From assembly GCA_040080215.1 (NCBI GenBank), contig JBEBIT010000002.1, positions 78,520 to 142,519 of the forward strand: a stretch of DNA of 64,000 nt. Direction: 5' to 3'. Within the stretch, counting starts at the first letter, position 1; each line of letters opens with the position of its first letter. A model generated the notes under the pieces. It was not told where the DNA came from and ran no database searches. It saw only the letters and a program-made list of their open reading frames with translations. This stretch comes from CAIUGU01 sp040080215 (lineage in GTDB: Bacteria; Pseudomonadota; Gammaproteobacteria; Steroidobacterales; Steroidobacteraceae). Shown here piece after piece: positions 16,730-25,526 of this stretch. Position numbers and translations under genes: made by a program.

Positions 16730-18030
16730 GCTGCGCCCTGCATTCCCAAGGCCTCTCCCGGCTTCGCATCGCTTTTCAGCGCAATTGAGGTTGGCCGCGT
16801 CGCAATCAGTCCCATACAGTGAACGATGAGGACTGAAATGAAGAACAGCCGGTAGTTCTTCATGAAGTCACCCGTCGCAAGCATCAGGAAGAACGACATC
16901 AGGGTCGCAATCGCTGCTAACGAGTATCCCCTCTTTCTCGTACGCCACGCGATACTCAGGAACATCGAAGAAAACAATCCGCCGATCAGGATCGCGCACG
17001 GGATGCCATACATGAGCGGCCACGCCACCAACTGCGCATCAGTCACATCCAGACCATACGCCCGACCGGGACCGATCCCGAAGAAGGGCGACTCACGGAT
17101 GAATTGCAGCGCATTCTCGACCGTGGCAAATCGAATCGCTGCTGTCTCCACCTGGCTGATATCAAGCACCTGCACAGCCTGAATCAGCTCCATGACTCGC
17201 CCAAATCCCTCCAGCGCCGCTGCCACACGCGCCAGGTAATAGAGCGGGATCGCATGCAGAACGACCAGGACCAGCAAGGCGCTGGGCCTGGACAACCCCC
17301 AGTTCATGACGCGCACGTACGCCAGCATCAGAAGAGGCAGAGTCGCGATGAAGCCAGACCTTGAGCCGGTAATGAACAGCGAGACGAGGCAGAGCGCAGC
17401 AAACAGCGGTGACTTCGAAAAGAACGCGAAGTAGGAAAACGAGAGCAGGAAGACCAGCGCTGCGAAGTTGGGATTGGCGAAGGGGATGCCTATGCGGATC
17501 TGCCCGAATTCGTACTGAACCTTTGCTCCTTCATAGACCAGCATCACCAGATTGCTTGCAACGGGCACCGGCAACAGCACGATTGCCGAACAGACCAGAT
17601 TGAACAACACCATCAGTTTGAGCGCTCTGGCCACTGCATCAGAAGCCGCTTCGCGAATCGCGGAGCCCACAAACAGGACAAGTGGAATCGAGATGAGAAA
17701 GCGAAGCAGATCGGAGAGATCCGCCGCGCTCGCCTCGAGACCGAGGATCGTTCCACCGTACATCGACCCAACGAAGCCGCAGAGCGAAAAAAGCACGAAG
17801 CAACTCACCCAAGTCAACGGGCCGATGCCCGCGGTGGAAGCCATCCTGTTCTGTGGCATGGAAAACCAGAGTGCCGCCATCAACAACTGCAGGCCCAGCC
17901 ACGCCCATTCTACGGACCAGTCGAACAAATGGCCCGGGACAAAGAGCACGAGCAGGACGGTTGGCGGAATCGGCAGACGCACCGCCTCGCTATCCGATGC
18001 GTGGCCCCGCTGCAGGCTGGAGGTCGTCAT
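16717..18030 (-). CDS. Polysaccharide polymerase / O-antigen ligase family membrane protein (Wzy-like)
   Basis: A hydrophobic protein of 437 residues with about 10-12 membrane segments. It has a large periplasmic loop holding FIRESPFFGIGPGRAYG, the G-x-G-x-G patch typical of the Wzy_C/O-antigen-ligase domain, and IGIPFANPNFAALVFLLSFS with SLFITGSRSGFIATLPLLML earlier. It probably polymerises lipid-linked repeat units at the periplasmic face of the inner membrane. A ligase role cannot be ruled out. It abuts the upstream acetyltransferase gene and overlaps asnB by 13 bp. Confidence 0.82.
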   Translation of the reverse strand: MTTSSLQRGHASDSEAVRLPIPPTVLLVLFVPGHLFDWSVEWAWLGLQLLMAALWFSMPQNRMASTAGIGPLTWVSCFVLFSLCGFVGSMYGGTILGLEASAADLSDLLRFLISIPLVLFVGSAIREAASDAVARALKLMVLFNLVCSAIVLLPVPVASNLVMLVYEGAKVQYEFGQIRIGIPFANPNFAALVFLLSFSYFAFFSKSPLFAALCLVSLFITGSRSGFIATLPLLMLAYVRVMNWGLSRPSALLVLVVLHAIPLYYLARVAAALEGFGRVMELIQAVQVLDISQVETAAIRFATVENALQFIRESPFFGIGPGRAYGLDVTDAQLVAWPLMYGIPCAILIGGLFSSMFLSIAWRTRKRGYSLAAIATLMSFFLMLATGDFMKNYRLFFISVLIVHCMGLIATRPTSIALKSDAKPGEALGMQGAACAE

Positions 18031-18618
18031 TCAGGTCGACTTCTCTGCCATGCCCGCGCCGTCGATCAGATAGGGGACAGCGCTCTTTCTTGCGATGATC
18101 CGGGCGGGCACCCCACCAAGCGTGACATCGGGTTCATCACAGCTGCGGTGCACTACTGCCTGAGCAGCCACTGCAACCCCATCTGCAATATGGATTGCGC
18201 CAAAGAGCTTTGCACCCGGACCCAGATAGCAGTTGTTCCCGATTTGTGGGGCCTGATCCTGGGTACCGGCATTTGTTCCAATATTCACTCCAGAGTGAAT
18301 CCGGCAATTCCTGCCAATGCGCGCATGAGGATTGATGATGACCGGCCCCCGATGAGCGAGACTCAAGCCTGGCCCGGCAACAAACGGAGGAATCTCGAAA
18401 TTCAGCCTGATGGAAGACCTGTAGTAACGAAATTGCCAGAATAGTCTTGCCAGACTCCCCATCACGCTGGCTGGTTGGGACAGCCAATATTCATACTTCC
18501 TGAGCGCACGCTGATATTTCCAGATGTCGTCCCCGACCAGTCGCGGTCGATTCCGCTTGACGCCCAGGGAAATGCGGTCAGCTTCCATGTAGTAGCGAAG
18601 TTCCGCCCTCGTCTTCAT
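18031..18618 (-). CDS. Serine-acetyltransferase-like left-handed beta-helix O-acetyltransferase
   Basis: A protein of 195 residues. The N-terminal part is helical; from about residue 80 hexapeptide repeats appear (GPVIINPHARIGRNCRIHSGVNIG, IGNNCYLGPGAKLFGAIHIADGV), ending VTLGGVPARII. This is the CysE-type left-handed beta-helix fold. Placed between the WbpI-like epimerase and the Wzy-like polymerase, it more likely O-acetylates a sugar of the repeat unit than makes O-acetylserine. The acceptor is unknown. Confidence 0.82.
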   Translation of the reverse strand: MKTRAELRYYMEADRISLGVKRNRPRLVGDDIWKYQRALRKYEYWLSQPASVMGSLARLFWQFRYYRSSIRLNFEIPPFVAGPGLSLAHRGPVIINPHARIGRNCRIHSGVNIGTNAGTQDQAPQIGNNCYLGPGAKLFGAIHIADGVAVAAQAVVHRSCDEPDVTLGGVPARIIARKSAVPYLIDGAGMAEKST

Positions 18619-18620
18619 GG

Positions 18621-19709
18621 CTAGATCGATTCGCTCAGCAGGCTTGCGATCCGCCGGACGGCGTTCCCGTCACCGTACGGCGACACCTGGTCTGTGCCGC
18701 GCGCACCCATGGCCTTCCTGGCCTTGTCTGCAATATCGTCCACCAGAACATCAACAAGGATGTTCCAGCCCATCTCCACCAACTCGACCCATTCCGTTTG
18801 ATCACGCAGCGTGACGCACGGCACCTTGAAGAAATAAGCCTCCTTCTGCACCCCCCCGGAGTCGGTCATGACCAGTCCAGCGCGTCGTTCAAGGAGCAGC
18901 ATTTCGAGGTAGCCAACAGGGGGAAGCAGGTGCAACTTGGCCAGCGAAGCTCCCACTGAGGGTTGCAGGGCCTCCAGACGCGCCCGCGTACGGGGATGCA
19001 ACGGGAGCACAACCGGTACATCCGCCGAGAGGGCCGCGAGTGCATCGATGATTCGCCGCAATTTCAGCGGATCGTCGGTGTTCTCCTGTCTGTGCACGGT
19101 CGCCAGAACATACCCTTTCTCAGGCCACCGACACACCTCTGCGGAGACCGGGGATTCTGCAGCGACTCGACTGTAGTGGAGCGCAGCGTCATACATGATG
19201 TCCCCGACCTGATGAACACCCGCAAGAATTCCTTCGGCTCGAAGGTTTTCGACGGACGCGACCGTGGGGCAGAACAACAGCGTCGACAGGTGATCAGTCA
19301 CCAGCCTGTTCACCTCCTCCGGCATCTGGCGATTGTACGAGCGCAAACCCGCCTCGACATGTGCAATCGGAATATTGAGCTTCGAGGCCACCAATGCACC
19401 CGCAAGGGTTGAATTGGTATCGCCATAGACAAGCAGGCAATCAGGCGCTTCAGACATGACGACCGGCTCAAGTGCGCATAGCATCCGCCCCGTCATATCA
19501 CCATGAGTACCGCCCGCTATCCCAAGGACATGCTTTGGAGACGGTATCCCGAGTTGCTCGAAAAACACATCGGACATCTCCCGGTCATAGTGCTGCCCAG
19601 TGTGAACAATAGCCTCCGCGATCCCGCCCATTTCCTGCATCGCCCTACTGAGCAGCGACGCCTTCACAAATTGAGGTCTAGCCCCCAATACGGTCACTAT
19701 CTTCTTCAT
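18621..19709 (-). CDS. wecB: Non-hydrolysing UDP-GlcNAc 2-epimerase family, probably WbpI-like
   Basis: A protein of about 362 residues with the family opening KKIVTVLGARPQFVKASLLS, then HTGQHYD, YGDTNSTLAGALVASKL, HVEAGLRSYNRQMPEE and TDSGGVQKEAYFF. WecB members turn UDP-GlcNAc into UDP-ManNAc. The WbpI members epimerise UDP-GlcNAc(3NAc)A to UDP-ManNAc(3NAc)A. The four-base ATGA overlap with the WbpG-like gene and the presence of wbpB, wbpD and wbpE homologues in the locus favour the WbpI role. The symbol given is the family symbol. I chose the ATG at 19707-19709 over one six codons upstream for its coupling to wbpG. Confidence 0.88.
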   Translation of the reverse strand: MKKIVTVLGARPQFVKASLLSRAMQEMGGIAEAIVHTGQHYDREMSDVFFEQLGIPSPKHVLGIAGGTHGDMTGRMLCALEPVVMSEAPDCLLVYGDTNSTLAGALVASKLNIPIAHVEAGLRSYNRQMPEEVNRLVTDHLSTLLFCPTVASVENLRAEGILAGVHQVGDIMYDAALHYSRVAAESPVSAEVCRWPEKGYVLATVHRQENTDDPLKLRRIIDALAALSADVPVVLPLHPRTRARLEALQPSVGASLAKLHLLPPVGYLEMLLLERRAGLVMTDSGGVQKEAYFFKVPCVTLRDQTEWVELVEMGWNILVDVLVDDIADKARKAMGARGTDQVSPYGDGNAVRRIASLLSESI

Positions 19710-20854
19710 GCCCTGCCTGCTTTCCACGAACGCAACCAGCCAGCAAGACGCTGCTTGAAACTCAGTAGGGCTCGAATGCGCTCGGCGTTGGACGGATAGT
19801 CCAAGTGAGTGGTTCGCGGCCTGTTCAATATCTCTTCAAGCTCCTCTGGCGATATGCCGAGTTTCTTGGCAACAAACAGCTTGTCCTGAGCCGCTTCCTC
19901 CGGATTGAACGGCGGTCGCTTCAACTCCTCAAGCGCCAACTCGCGGGTGATCTGGCCAGATACGACCATGCTTGCCAGGTGGGCACGCCGCTTGTCATAG
20001 CCAAACCGCACCGGCAGGTAATAGGACTGAAAGAACTTAGTGAAACGAGACTCATAGTGCTTGCCGCCATAGTCACGCCAACCAAACCGCTCGATCAGGA
20101 ACTGCTTGGCTGCCTCCTTGTTGTAGTCCTCGTAGTTCAGGAGCTTGAGAATCCTGATCTTCCTGATGTATGGCCACCAGAACGTGTACTGAAAGAGGGA
20201 GTAGGTCGGAAACGACTTGAGACGCTGCGTACCAAAACGCGCGTGGATTGCCTTCAGGTGCCTGGAGTCGATGCTCGTGTATCCCCAGGACTCCGGAAGA
20301 ATCGACTCAGTCTGTAGATTGTGCCCGCTAATCACCCAATGGATACCCTTCTTGGCTGCCAGCTGAAACAGGACAGCCACGAACGCGTGGTCCTGCGGGA
20401 CATCGCAGTTGGGCACGCCCGACCTGAAGAAGGCCAGCTGCAGATCCCGCATTTCGTCCCAGTCGATAACCGTAGTAAAGAGGTCGATCTTGAGCTTCTC
20501 GACAATCTTCTCGATATTGCTGACCGCCAGCTCCGAGTTCCAGCCGGTGTCGACATGAACCGCCAAGGGCCTGAGCCCGAGCTCAATCACCCGATGAGCA
20601 ACGTAACTGCTATCCACCCCACCAGACAGCCCGATGATGCAGTCATAAGCCTTTCCCCGGCCGTCCTGTTTGATCCTGTTCAGCAGCGGAGCGAGCGCTT
20701 GCTCCCCGAGTGATCCCTTCAGGATCTGGGGTTGCTGATGCACCTCAAAGTCATGGCAGTGATTGCAGACGCCGCGGGAATCGAACACGATCTCGTCATC
20801 CGTCGTGTCCATTACACAGTTCGTGCAGATCTGGTAGGTCTTGTGCTTCTTCAT
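19706..20854 (-). CDS. wbpG: N-acetyl-sugar amidotransferase (WbpG/PseA family)
   Basis: A protein of about 382 residues. Two CxxC pairs (Cys10/Cys13 and Cys30/Cys33, in ICTNCVMD and VCNHCHDF) form a likely zinc or metal site. The PP-loop GLSGGVDSSY follows at 75-84, then HVDTGWNSELA and SGHNLQTE. This family (TIGR03573 type) activates a sugar acetamido group with ATP and, with ammonia from HisH2/HisF2, yields an acetamidino group, as known for Pseudomonas aeruginosa O5 WbpG. It overlaps both neighbours by ATGA. Start set at 20854 for that reason. Confidence 0.93.
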   Translation of the reverse strand: MKKHKTYQICTNCVMDTTDDEIVFDSRGVCNHCHDFEVHQQPQILKGSLGEQALAPLLNRIKQDGRGKAYDCIIGLSGGVDSSYVAHRVIELGLRPLAVHVDTGWNSELAVSNIEKIVEKLKIDLFTTVIDWDEMRDLQLAFFRSGVPNCDVPQDHAFVAVLFQLAAKKGIHWVISGHNLQTESILPESWGYTSIDSRHLKAIHARFGTQRLKSFPTYSLFQYTFWWPYIRKIRILKLLNYEDYNKEAAKQFLIERFGWRDYGGKHYESRFTKFFQSYYLPVRFGYDKRRAHLASMVVSGQITRELALEELKRPPFNPEEAAQDKLFVAKKLGISPEELEEILNRPRTTHLDYPSNAERIRALLSFKQRLAGWLRSWKAGRA

Positions 20855-21645
20855 CCGCCTGTTTCCGTTATATGCGCCCATACGTCGCGCGCATTCGGGT
20901 AACTCAATAGCACGGCACGGTGAGGGCCACGATAGACAAAGAACGCCCCCGCCGCGACCGCCGCTGCACCCGACTCACGGACGGCCTTGACCATGTCCGC
21001 AATGCCAGATGCACCACCTGAAGCGATTACGGGGATCGTCGTTCTCGACGACACCGATTTTATCAACGCGTGGTTGTATCCCTGCAGCGTCCCATCCAGG
21101 CTGATTTCGCTCAACAGCAATTCCCCTGCCCCTGCCTGCACGACGGCGTCGATCGCTTCAGGGAGCGCCAGCGGAACACGCTTCGTACCGGAGTGCGTGT
21201 ACACACCGTAGCCTCCAAGCCATCGCTTTTTCACATCAACACTGACCACTACGCTTTGACCGCCCACCAATGCTGCCGCCTGCGTTATGAGATCCGGGCT
21301 GGCAAATGCAGCGGTATTCAGAATCACCTTCTCCACCCCCAGACTCACTATTTGCTCAATCTGCGCAAGTGAAGTGATACCGCCACCATAAGCCAACGGC
21401 ATGAAGCATTCGCCAGCCATCTCCCTGATCATGCCGAGATCTGGTGCACGACCCTCTCGCGTGGCCGACACGTCGATGACGGCAATCTCATCGACCTCCT
21501 TTTCGTTGAATATCCTGAGACTGTTGATCAGATCCCCCACATAGGACGGGTTCCGGTAACCAGTGGTCTTGACCAGCCTGCCGTTCGAAACCTGCAGGCA
21601 GGGTATGACACGGAATGGATTGAACTCTACTGGCCCATCAATCAT
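20851..21645 (-). CDS. hisF: HisF-like subunit of the sugar amidination complex (HisF2)
   Basis: A (beta/alpha)8 barrel of about 264 residues with RVIPCLQVSNGRLVKTTGYRN, LAYGGGITS, VEKVILNTAAF, VVVSVDVKKRW and VIASGGASG, all HisF landmarks. The strand-1 Asp of histidine-pathway HisF, normally in the sequence CLDV, is replaced by Gln (CLQV), which argues against imidazole glycerol phosphate synthesis. No other his genes are nearby, and it sits between hisH- and wbpG-like genes. It most likely channels ammonia from the glutaminase to WbpG. Confidence 0.9.
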   Translation of the reverse strand: MIDGPVEFNPFRVIPCLQVSNGRLVKTTGYRNPSYVGDLINSLRIFNEKEVDEIAVIDVSATREGRAPDLGMIREMAGECFMPLAYGGGITSLAQIEQIVSLGVEKVILNTAAFASPDLITQAAALVGGQSVVVSVDVKKRWLGGYGVYTHSGTKRVPLALPEAIDAVVQAGAGELLLSEISLDGTLQGYNHALIKSVSSRTTIPVIASGGASGIADMVKAVRESGAAAVAAGAFFVYRGPHRAVLLSYPNARDVWAHITETGG

Positions 21646-22294
21646 TGGCCGCCTCCACTGTGAGGTCGGCAAAGTTGCGCAGGAGCCTCATGCCGTATCG
21701 ATGGCTCTTTTCAGGATGGAACTGGACTCCATACACGTTGCCATGCTCGACTGCCGCAGCAAACCGGACCCCATAGTGCGCGACACCCGCGGTGTCTTCC
21801 GCATTCTCGCAATCGAAGTAATAGGAGTGCACAAAATAGAATCTGTTGACACTATCGAGGCCGTTTCTGAACAGTGTTGCCAAACCAACGGGCTCGACCG
21901 AGCTCCACCCCATATGCGGCACTCTCAGCGGACGCCCTGAAGCCAGGCCCTCCAGACTCAACCGTCGAACTCGCCCCGGGATGATACCCAGCCCTGGCAG
22001 CACGCCTTCGTCGCTGGACGAGGCCAGCAGCTGCATACCAACACAGATACCAAGGAGCGGTGTACCGCGTCCAATCGCCTGATGGAGCGCAGATTCAAGA
22101 CCGACCACCTGACCTAGGGCACGACGACACGAATCAAACGCACCCACCCCAGGGAGGATAAGGCGATCCGCTTGCATGACGTCATCGGCCGTCCGTGCAA
22201 ACACTACATCCGCACCCGCCCGGACAAGCATGTTTTCCACGGACTTCAGGTTGCCGATGCCATAGTCGACTATCGAGACACTCGAGCGGGTCAT
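21638..22294 (-). CDS. hisH: HisH-like glutamine amidotransferase of the sugar amidination complex (HisH2)
   Basis: A class I glutaminase of about 218 residues. It has SIVDYGIGNLKSVENML, LILPGVGAFDSC, the nucleophile Cys84 in LGICVGMQLL, and His193/Glu195 in QFHPEKSH. It should release ammonia from glutamine for the HisF2-WbpG reaction. The ATG at 22292-22294 starts the family motif; longer frames upstream overlap the methyltransferase gene and lack homology. It overlaps hisF by eight bases. Confidence 0.92.
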   Translation of the reverse strand: MTRSSVSIVDYGIGNLKSVENMLVRAGADVVFARTADDVMQADRLILPGVGAFDSCRRALGQVVGLESALHQAIGRGTPLLGICVGMQLLASSSDEGVLPGLGIIPGRVRRLSLEGLASGRPLRVPHMGWSSVEPVGLATLFRNGLDSVNRFYFVHSYYFDCENAEDTAGVAHYGVRFAAAVEHGNVYGVQFHPEKSHRYGMRLLRNFADLTVEAAND

Positions 22295-22322
22295 GGCAGC
22301 ATAACCATAGGCGAGGGCGCCA

Positions 22323-23117
22323 TCACGCGGTAATCCGGTCGTAGCGCGCCAGGAGCCAGCGCTGCTCGCGCCGTTTTGGCCAAAGCGCCTTGATGGTACT
22401 CGTGACGCCACCGCCACTCCGCGTGACGGGCGTCATCTGCGCCCCCGGGCGGCCTTTCAACTTCGTACCACAAGCAGGACATGGGATATCTTGCGGGAAC
22501 CGATTGCCGCGGTCCCGCTTTAGTCGCGTGATCAATCTTGAAAAGGCATACTCAGTACCATCACCAAAAGCGGACACACCTCGTGGCAAGAATGGGCCAG
22601 CGCCAAACAGCTCAATCATAGAACGCTGATCGAAACTGCGCAGGTGGTAATCCGGGTTGAAGAGCGTCTTGCAGACGGTGCACTGAACCTGCCCGAGTGT
22701 CAGGTCTTGTTCACGGGGTACGGTCACTATCAGGTAGCGCCGCGACACTCTCATCAGTTCAAGCAGTGCTCTCGTGTAGATTGGCGTCGGCAAGTGCTCG
22801 ATCACCTCGAGGCACGTCACGCAATCAAAGGACTGATCAGGAAAGGGTAGCGAGTCGATGCTTGCCTGGGTGTGCGGGACAGCCACATGCTGCAAAGCCG
22901 CGCCGCTGCGCTCGGCGCCGTGCAGTATTTCTATGTCGGGGCGAGAGACCCTCAGGTGCTCCAGGAAGGCGCCATTTCCGCAACCCACATCGAGCAGACT
23001 CCTGGCATCGGTTGGGATGGCGCGCACAATGAACTCCATGCGAGCCAGGTCCTCCGGCAGCAGTGCCCCGTGGATCCAGAACTCCCCATTCTCATAGTAG
23101 TCTTGTTCGATGGTCAT
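22323..23117 (-). CDS. Class I SAM methyltransferase with C-terminal zinc-ribbon cysteines
   Basis: A protein of about 264 residues. Motif I LLDVGCGNGAFLEHL, then FDCVTCLEVIEHLP and LLELMRVSRRYLIVTVP identify a Methyltransf_11-type fold. After the core come two CxxC pairs (CTVCKTLFNPDYH and CPACGTKL), which look like a metal-binding ribbon. Start ATG at 23115-23117, giving MTIEQDYYENGEFW. It lies between the flippase and hisH in the long operon, so a sugar or lipid-linked glycan substrate is likely but unproven. Confidence 0.85.
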   Translation of the reverse strand: MTIEQDYYENGEFWIHGALLPEDLARMEFIVRAIPTDARSLLDVGCGNGAFLEHLRVSRPDIEILHGAERSGAALQHVAVPHTQASIDSLPFPDQSFDCVTCLEVIEHLPTPIYTRALLELMRVSRRYLIVTVPREQDLTLGQVQCTVCKTLFNPDYHLRSFDQRSMIELFGAGPFLPRGVSAFGDGTEYAFSRLITRLKRDRGNRFPQDIPCPACGTKLKGRPGAQMTPVTRSGGGVTSTIKALWPKRREQRWLLARYDRITA

Positions 23118-23241
23118 ACCGATCTCTCGCTTGTCGGGGCGGGATTCTATCGCAGGGCAGAAAGGAGGCAATCGCCCTTGAAGCCAATCGACCGCTTCAA
23201 TTGCTCCAACTGATTTCCTTCGCGCGCCGGGTCGTAAGGGC

Positions 23242-24492
23242 TCATAAACCGGACCTTCTGGAAAATTCGAGCGAACGCAGTCCGTATACAACATATACAA
23301 GGAACAGCAGCATCGAATAGAGAGACATCACGTGCATGAACGCCATATCGGAAGACTTCGCAGCGAAAAATAGCGCCAGCGTCAACGACAGATTCAAGCA
23401 TTGCAGCACCAAGTCTTCACGGTGCCGATTCGCAAGGTAATAGTTAAACGTGATCGGCGAAAACACCAGCCGACTGAAGTACGCCAAGGCCAACACCTGG
23501 GCCACATCGCCAGCGACAATCCAATCAGAGCCAAACAGCACCCTGAATACCCAAGGGGCAGCCAGCACACAGACGGTCGCAGGAACGACGGCCACCGCAA
23601 GCAATGTCCTGAACGTCTTGAGCGCCTCGGCCCTATAGTCCCCCGTCCTTGAAAAGCTTGCCGCCGCCGCTTGACGGTAGACATCAGAGAAAGCCGAGCT
23701 AATCAGCATGAGTGGAGATCCAAGCGTTCGTTGCGCAAACGCATAAGCTCCTGCCAGCTGCAACCCATAAATGCTTCCGATAAACAACATGGGTACGTTG
23801 GCAGTGAACGCATTTACCAAATCCGCGGAAGCGGTAAACATCGGAAACCGTCGATATCTTGCGATGCAGTAGTACAGAACGCGCCACCTCAACTTGGCGA
23901 CAAAGCGCCGCTGTTTATCACGCAGAATAACCAGCAAAGCGGCACCAGCACCTTGCGCCAGTATCGTTGAGGCAATCAGCAGCGCACCGGATGGCATCCA
24001 CATGCCAGCCAGCAGCGACAAGCCAGTTCCAACGGAGGCTTGAATCACCCTTACCTTGGCTACCACCTGATACTGCTGCTCTCGAAAAAGCATGGCCAGA
24101 AGCGCTTGCGTGAGCCCCGTCAGGATCAAGCTGACAGGCAACCAGAAGGCGAACGACTGATCGATGACCAGCCAGCGCGAATGGTACCAAGCGTGCGGTA
24201 TGGCAAGAATGGCCGCTGCAAGGACAACAGCCAAGGCAATGGTAGCGAACAAGCAGACCGCAAACATGTGGAAAGCCAGCGAGGCGGTCTTGGACAACAG
24301 GACCGCATGGTCATACTTGAGATTCGCCAACGCCCCCAGAATGGACGCCAAAGCCGCATATACGCCAAACTGCCCGAAGGACTCTGGTGAGTAGAGTCGG
24401 GAGAGCAGTGGGGAAGCCAGCAGGGGCAGAACCTGCGCCAACACGGAACCAGAGAGGAGAACGGCGATCCTGCCTTTGAACGTGCCGGTCAT
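23242..24492 (-). CDS. wzx: Wzx-type oligosaccharide flippase
   Basis: A membrane protein of about 416 residues with roughly 12 predicted helices. The opening GRIAVLLSGSVLAQVLPLLASPLLSRLYSPESFGQFGVYAAL is typical of the MATE-like polysaccharide transporters (PF01943/PF13440 type), with LGSPLMLISSAFSDVYRQAAA in the second half. It should move the undecaprenyl-linked repeat unit to the periplasmic face for the Wzy-like polymerase. The start at 24492 overlaps the GT2 stop by ATGA; longer in-frame extensions run into the GT2 gene. Confidence 0.9.
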   Translation of the reverse strand: MTGTFKGRIAVLLSGSVLAQVLPLLASPLLSRLYSPESFGQFGVYAALASILGALANLKYDHAVLLSKTASLAFHMFAVCLFATIALAVVLAAAILAIPHAWYHSRWLVIDQSFAFWLPVSLILTGLTQALLAMLFREQQYQVVAKVRVIQASVGTGLSLLAGMWMPSGALLIASTILAQGAGAALLVILRDKQRRFVAKLRWRVLYYCIARYRRFPMFTASADLVNAFTANVPMLFIGSIYGLQLAGAYAFAQRTLGSPLMLISSAFSDVYRQAAAASFSRTGDYRAEALKTFRTLLAVAVVPATVCVLAAPWVFRVLFGSDWIVAGDVAQVLALAYFSRLVFSPITFNYYLANRHREDLVLQCLNLSLTLALFFAAKSSDMAFMHVMSLYSMLLFLVYVVYGLRSLEFSRRSGL

Positions 24493-25520
24493 GGGGAGCC
24501 GCTGCCGGACAACGGTTCCTGACCGGCTCGCGAATAGTAGGACTCGATCCTCGGCTGGAAACCCTCCTTGAGCTTCCGCATGCCGAGCATGACCTGGGGT
24601 ATCCAACAAAGAGAGTTCACGGCACCTCTCGGACCAAGTACGAATGTATTCCGCAAGAATGCCAGCGACGGTACGACGATGGCGCTCCATGACAACCATG
24701 GCGCCAACAACGCTGCAATGAGAATGCTGGCGATCATGACGTAACCATCGGGCTTCAAACGGGCAAAGTCCCGGAAGTGGCCCCTTCGGAGCGTCAGCAG
24801 GGTCACCTGTCCGGCACCGTAGTACTTCTTTCCGAGAAAAGAGCGGTAGGGAAGCATCGAGCCCCATAACTTCCTGGCGATGGACACCCTGGGAGCCTTG
24901 TGCAGAACCATGCGGCATTCATGCCAGACAACGCGGCAATCGGTCCTGATAAGCCTGCTGTACAGTTCGGATTCCTCGTAAGCGAACAGCGCTGTCGGCC
25001 AGTTGCCGCAATCAAGAACATGTCTTCTCGGCAGCAGCACTGTCCCGCCGAACATCCGGCACGCCTCACCGTGCCGGTTTCCACGGAAGCGAATCAGGTC
25101 TCGCCCACCATCCGGATAGACATTCTCGGTGAGGCCACATAAACCGTGGTTCCGCGGACCCGATCTGACCAACGTCTTGATTGCTTCCAGGATCTCCGGC
25201 GCCAGCTCCATGTCGCCATCAAGGTATAGAACCCACCTACCCGTCGCATGGTGCGTGCCGACGTTGCGGGCCACACCTGCGTTCAGGAACGGACTCTCCT
25301 CGAGGCGGATCACTTTGTCGAAGCCGCCGCGCGCGATCTCCGTCGAACCATCCTTGGATGCGGAGTCGACGAAGATCGTCTCTGTCTCGATGCCGAGGGA
25401 CACGAGCTGGCGCAAAGACTCAAGGCAGGCCGGAAGATGCCGCGCCTCATTGCGCCCGATCACGCAGACACTCAGCTGGGCCTCCGTTGTCGAAGTGTCA
25501 AATGGGCATTCGGCACCCAT
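24489..25520 (-). CDS. Glycosyltransferase family 2 (GT-A fold), membrane-anchored
   Basis: A protein of 343 residues. LSVCVIGRNEARHLPACLESL and VDSASKDGSTEIA form the nucleotide-binding half, and Asp101/Asp103 in LYLDGDMELAP the DxD metal site. Two or so hydrophobic segments at about 255-295 suggest membrane attachment. It adds one sugar to the lipid-linked intermediate; donor unknown. It starts six bases after the upstream GT4 gene ends and overlaps wzx by four bases. Confidence 0.9.
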   Translation of the reverse strand: MGAECPFDTSTTEAQLSVCVIGRNEARHLPACLESLRQLVSLGIETETIFVDSASKDGSTEIARGGFDKVIRLEESPFLNAGVARNVGTHHATGRWVLYLDGDMELAPEILEAIKTLVRSGPRNHGLCGLTENVYPDGGRDLIRFRGNRHGEACRMFGGTVLLPRRHVLDCGNWPTALFAYEESELYSRLIRTDCRVVWHECRMVLHKAPRVSIARKLWGSMLPYRSFLGKKYYGAGQVTLLTLRRGHFRDFARLKPDGYVMIASILIAALLAPWLSWSAIVVPSLAFLRNTFVLGPRGAVNSLCWIPQVMLGMRKLKEGFQPRIESYYSRAGQEPLSGSGSP

Positions 25521-25526
25521 GACAAG

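Noticed and set aside
20851..22294. Histidine biosynthesis genes hisH and hisF
   Set aside because: No other his genes are present, the HisF strand-1 Asp is missing, and both are coupled to wbpG.
24492..24918. Extended N-terminus of the flippase
   Set aside because: The extension lies inside the GT2 gene and has no homology. The ATG at 24492 with the ATGA overlap is the natural start.
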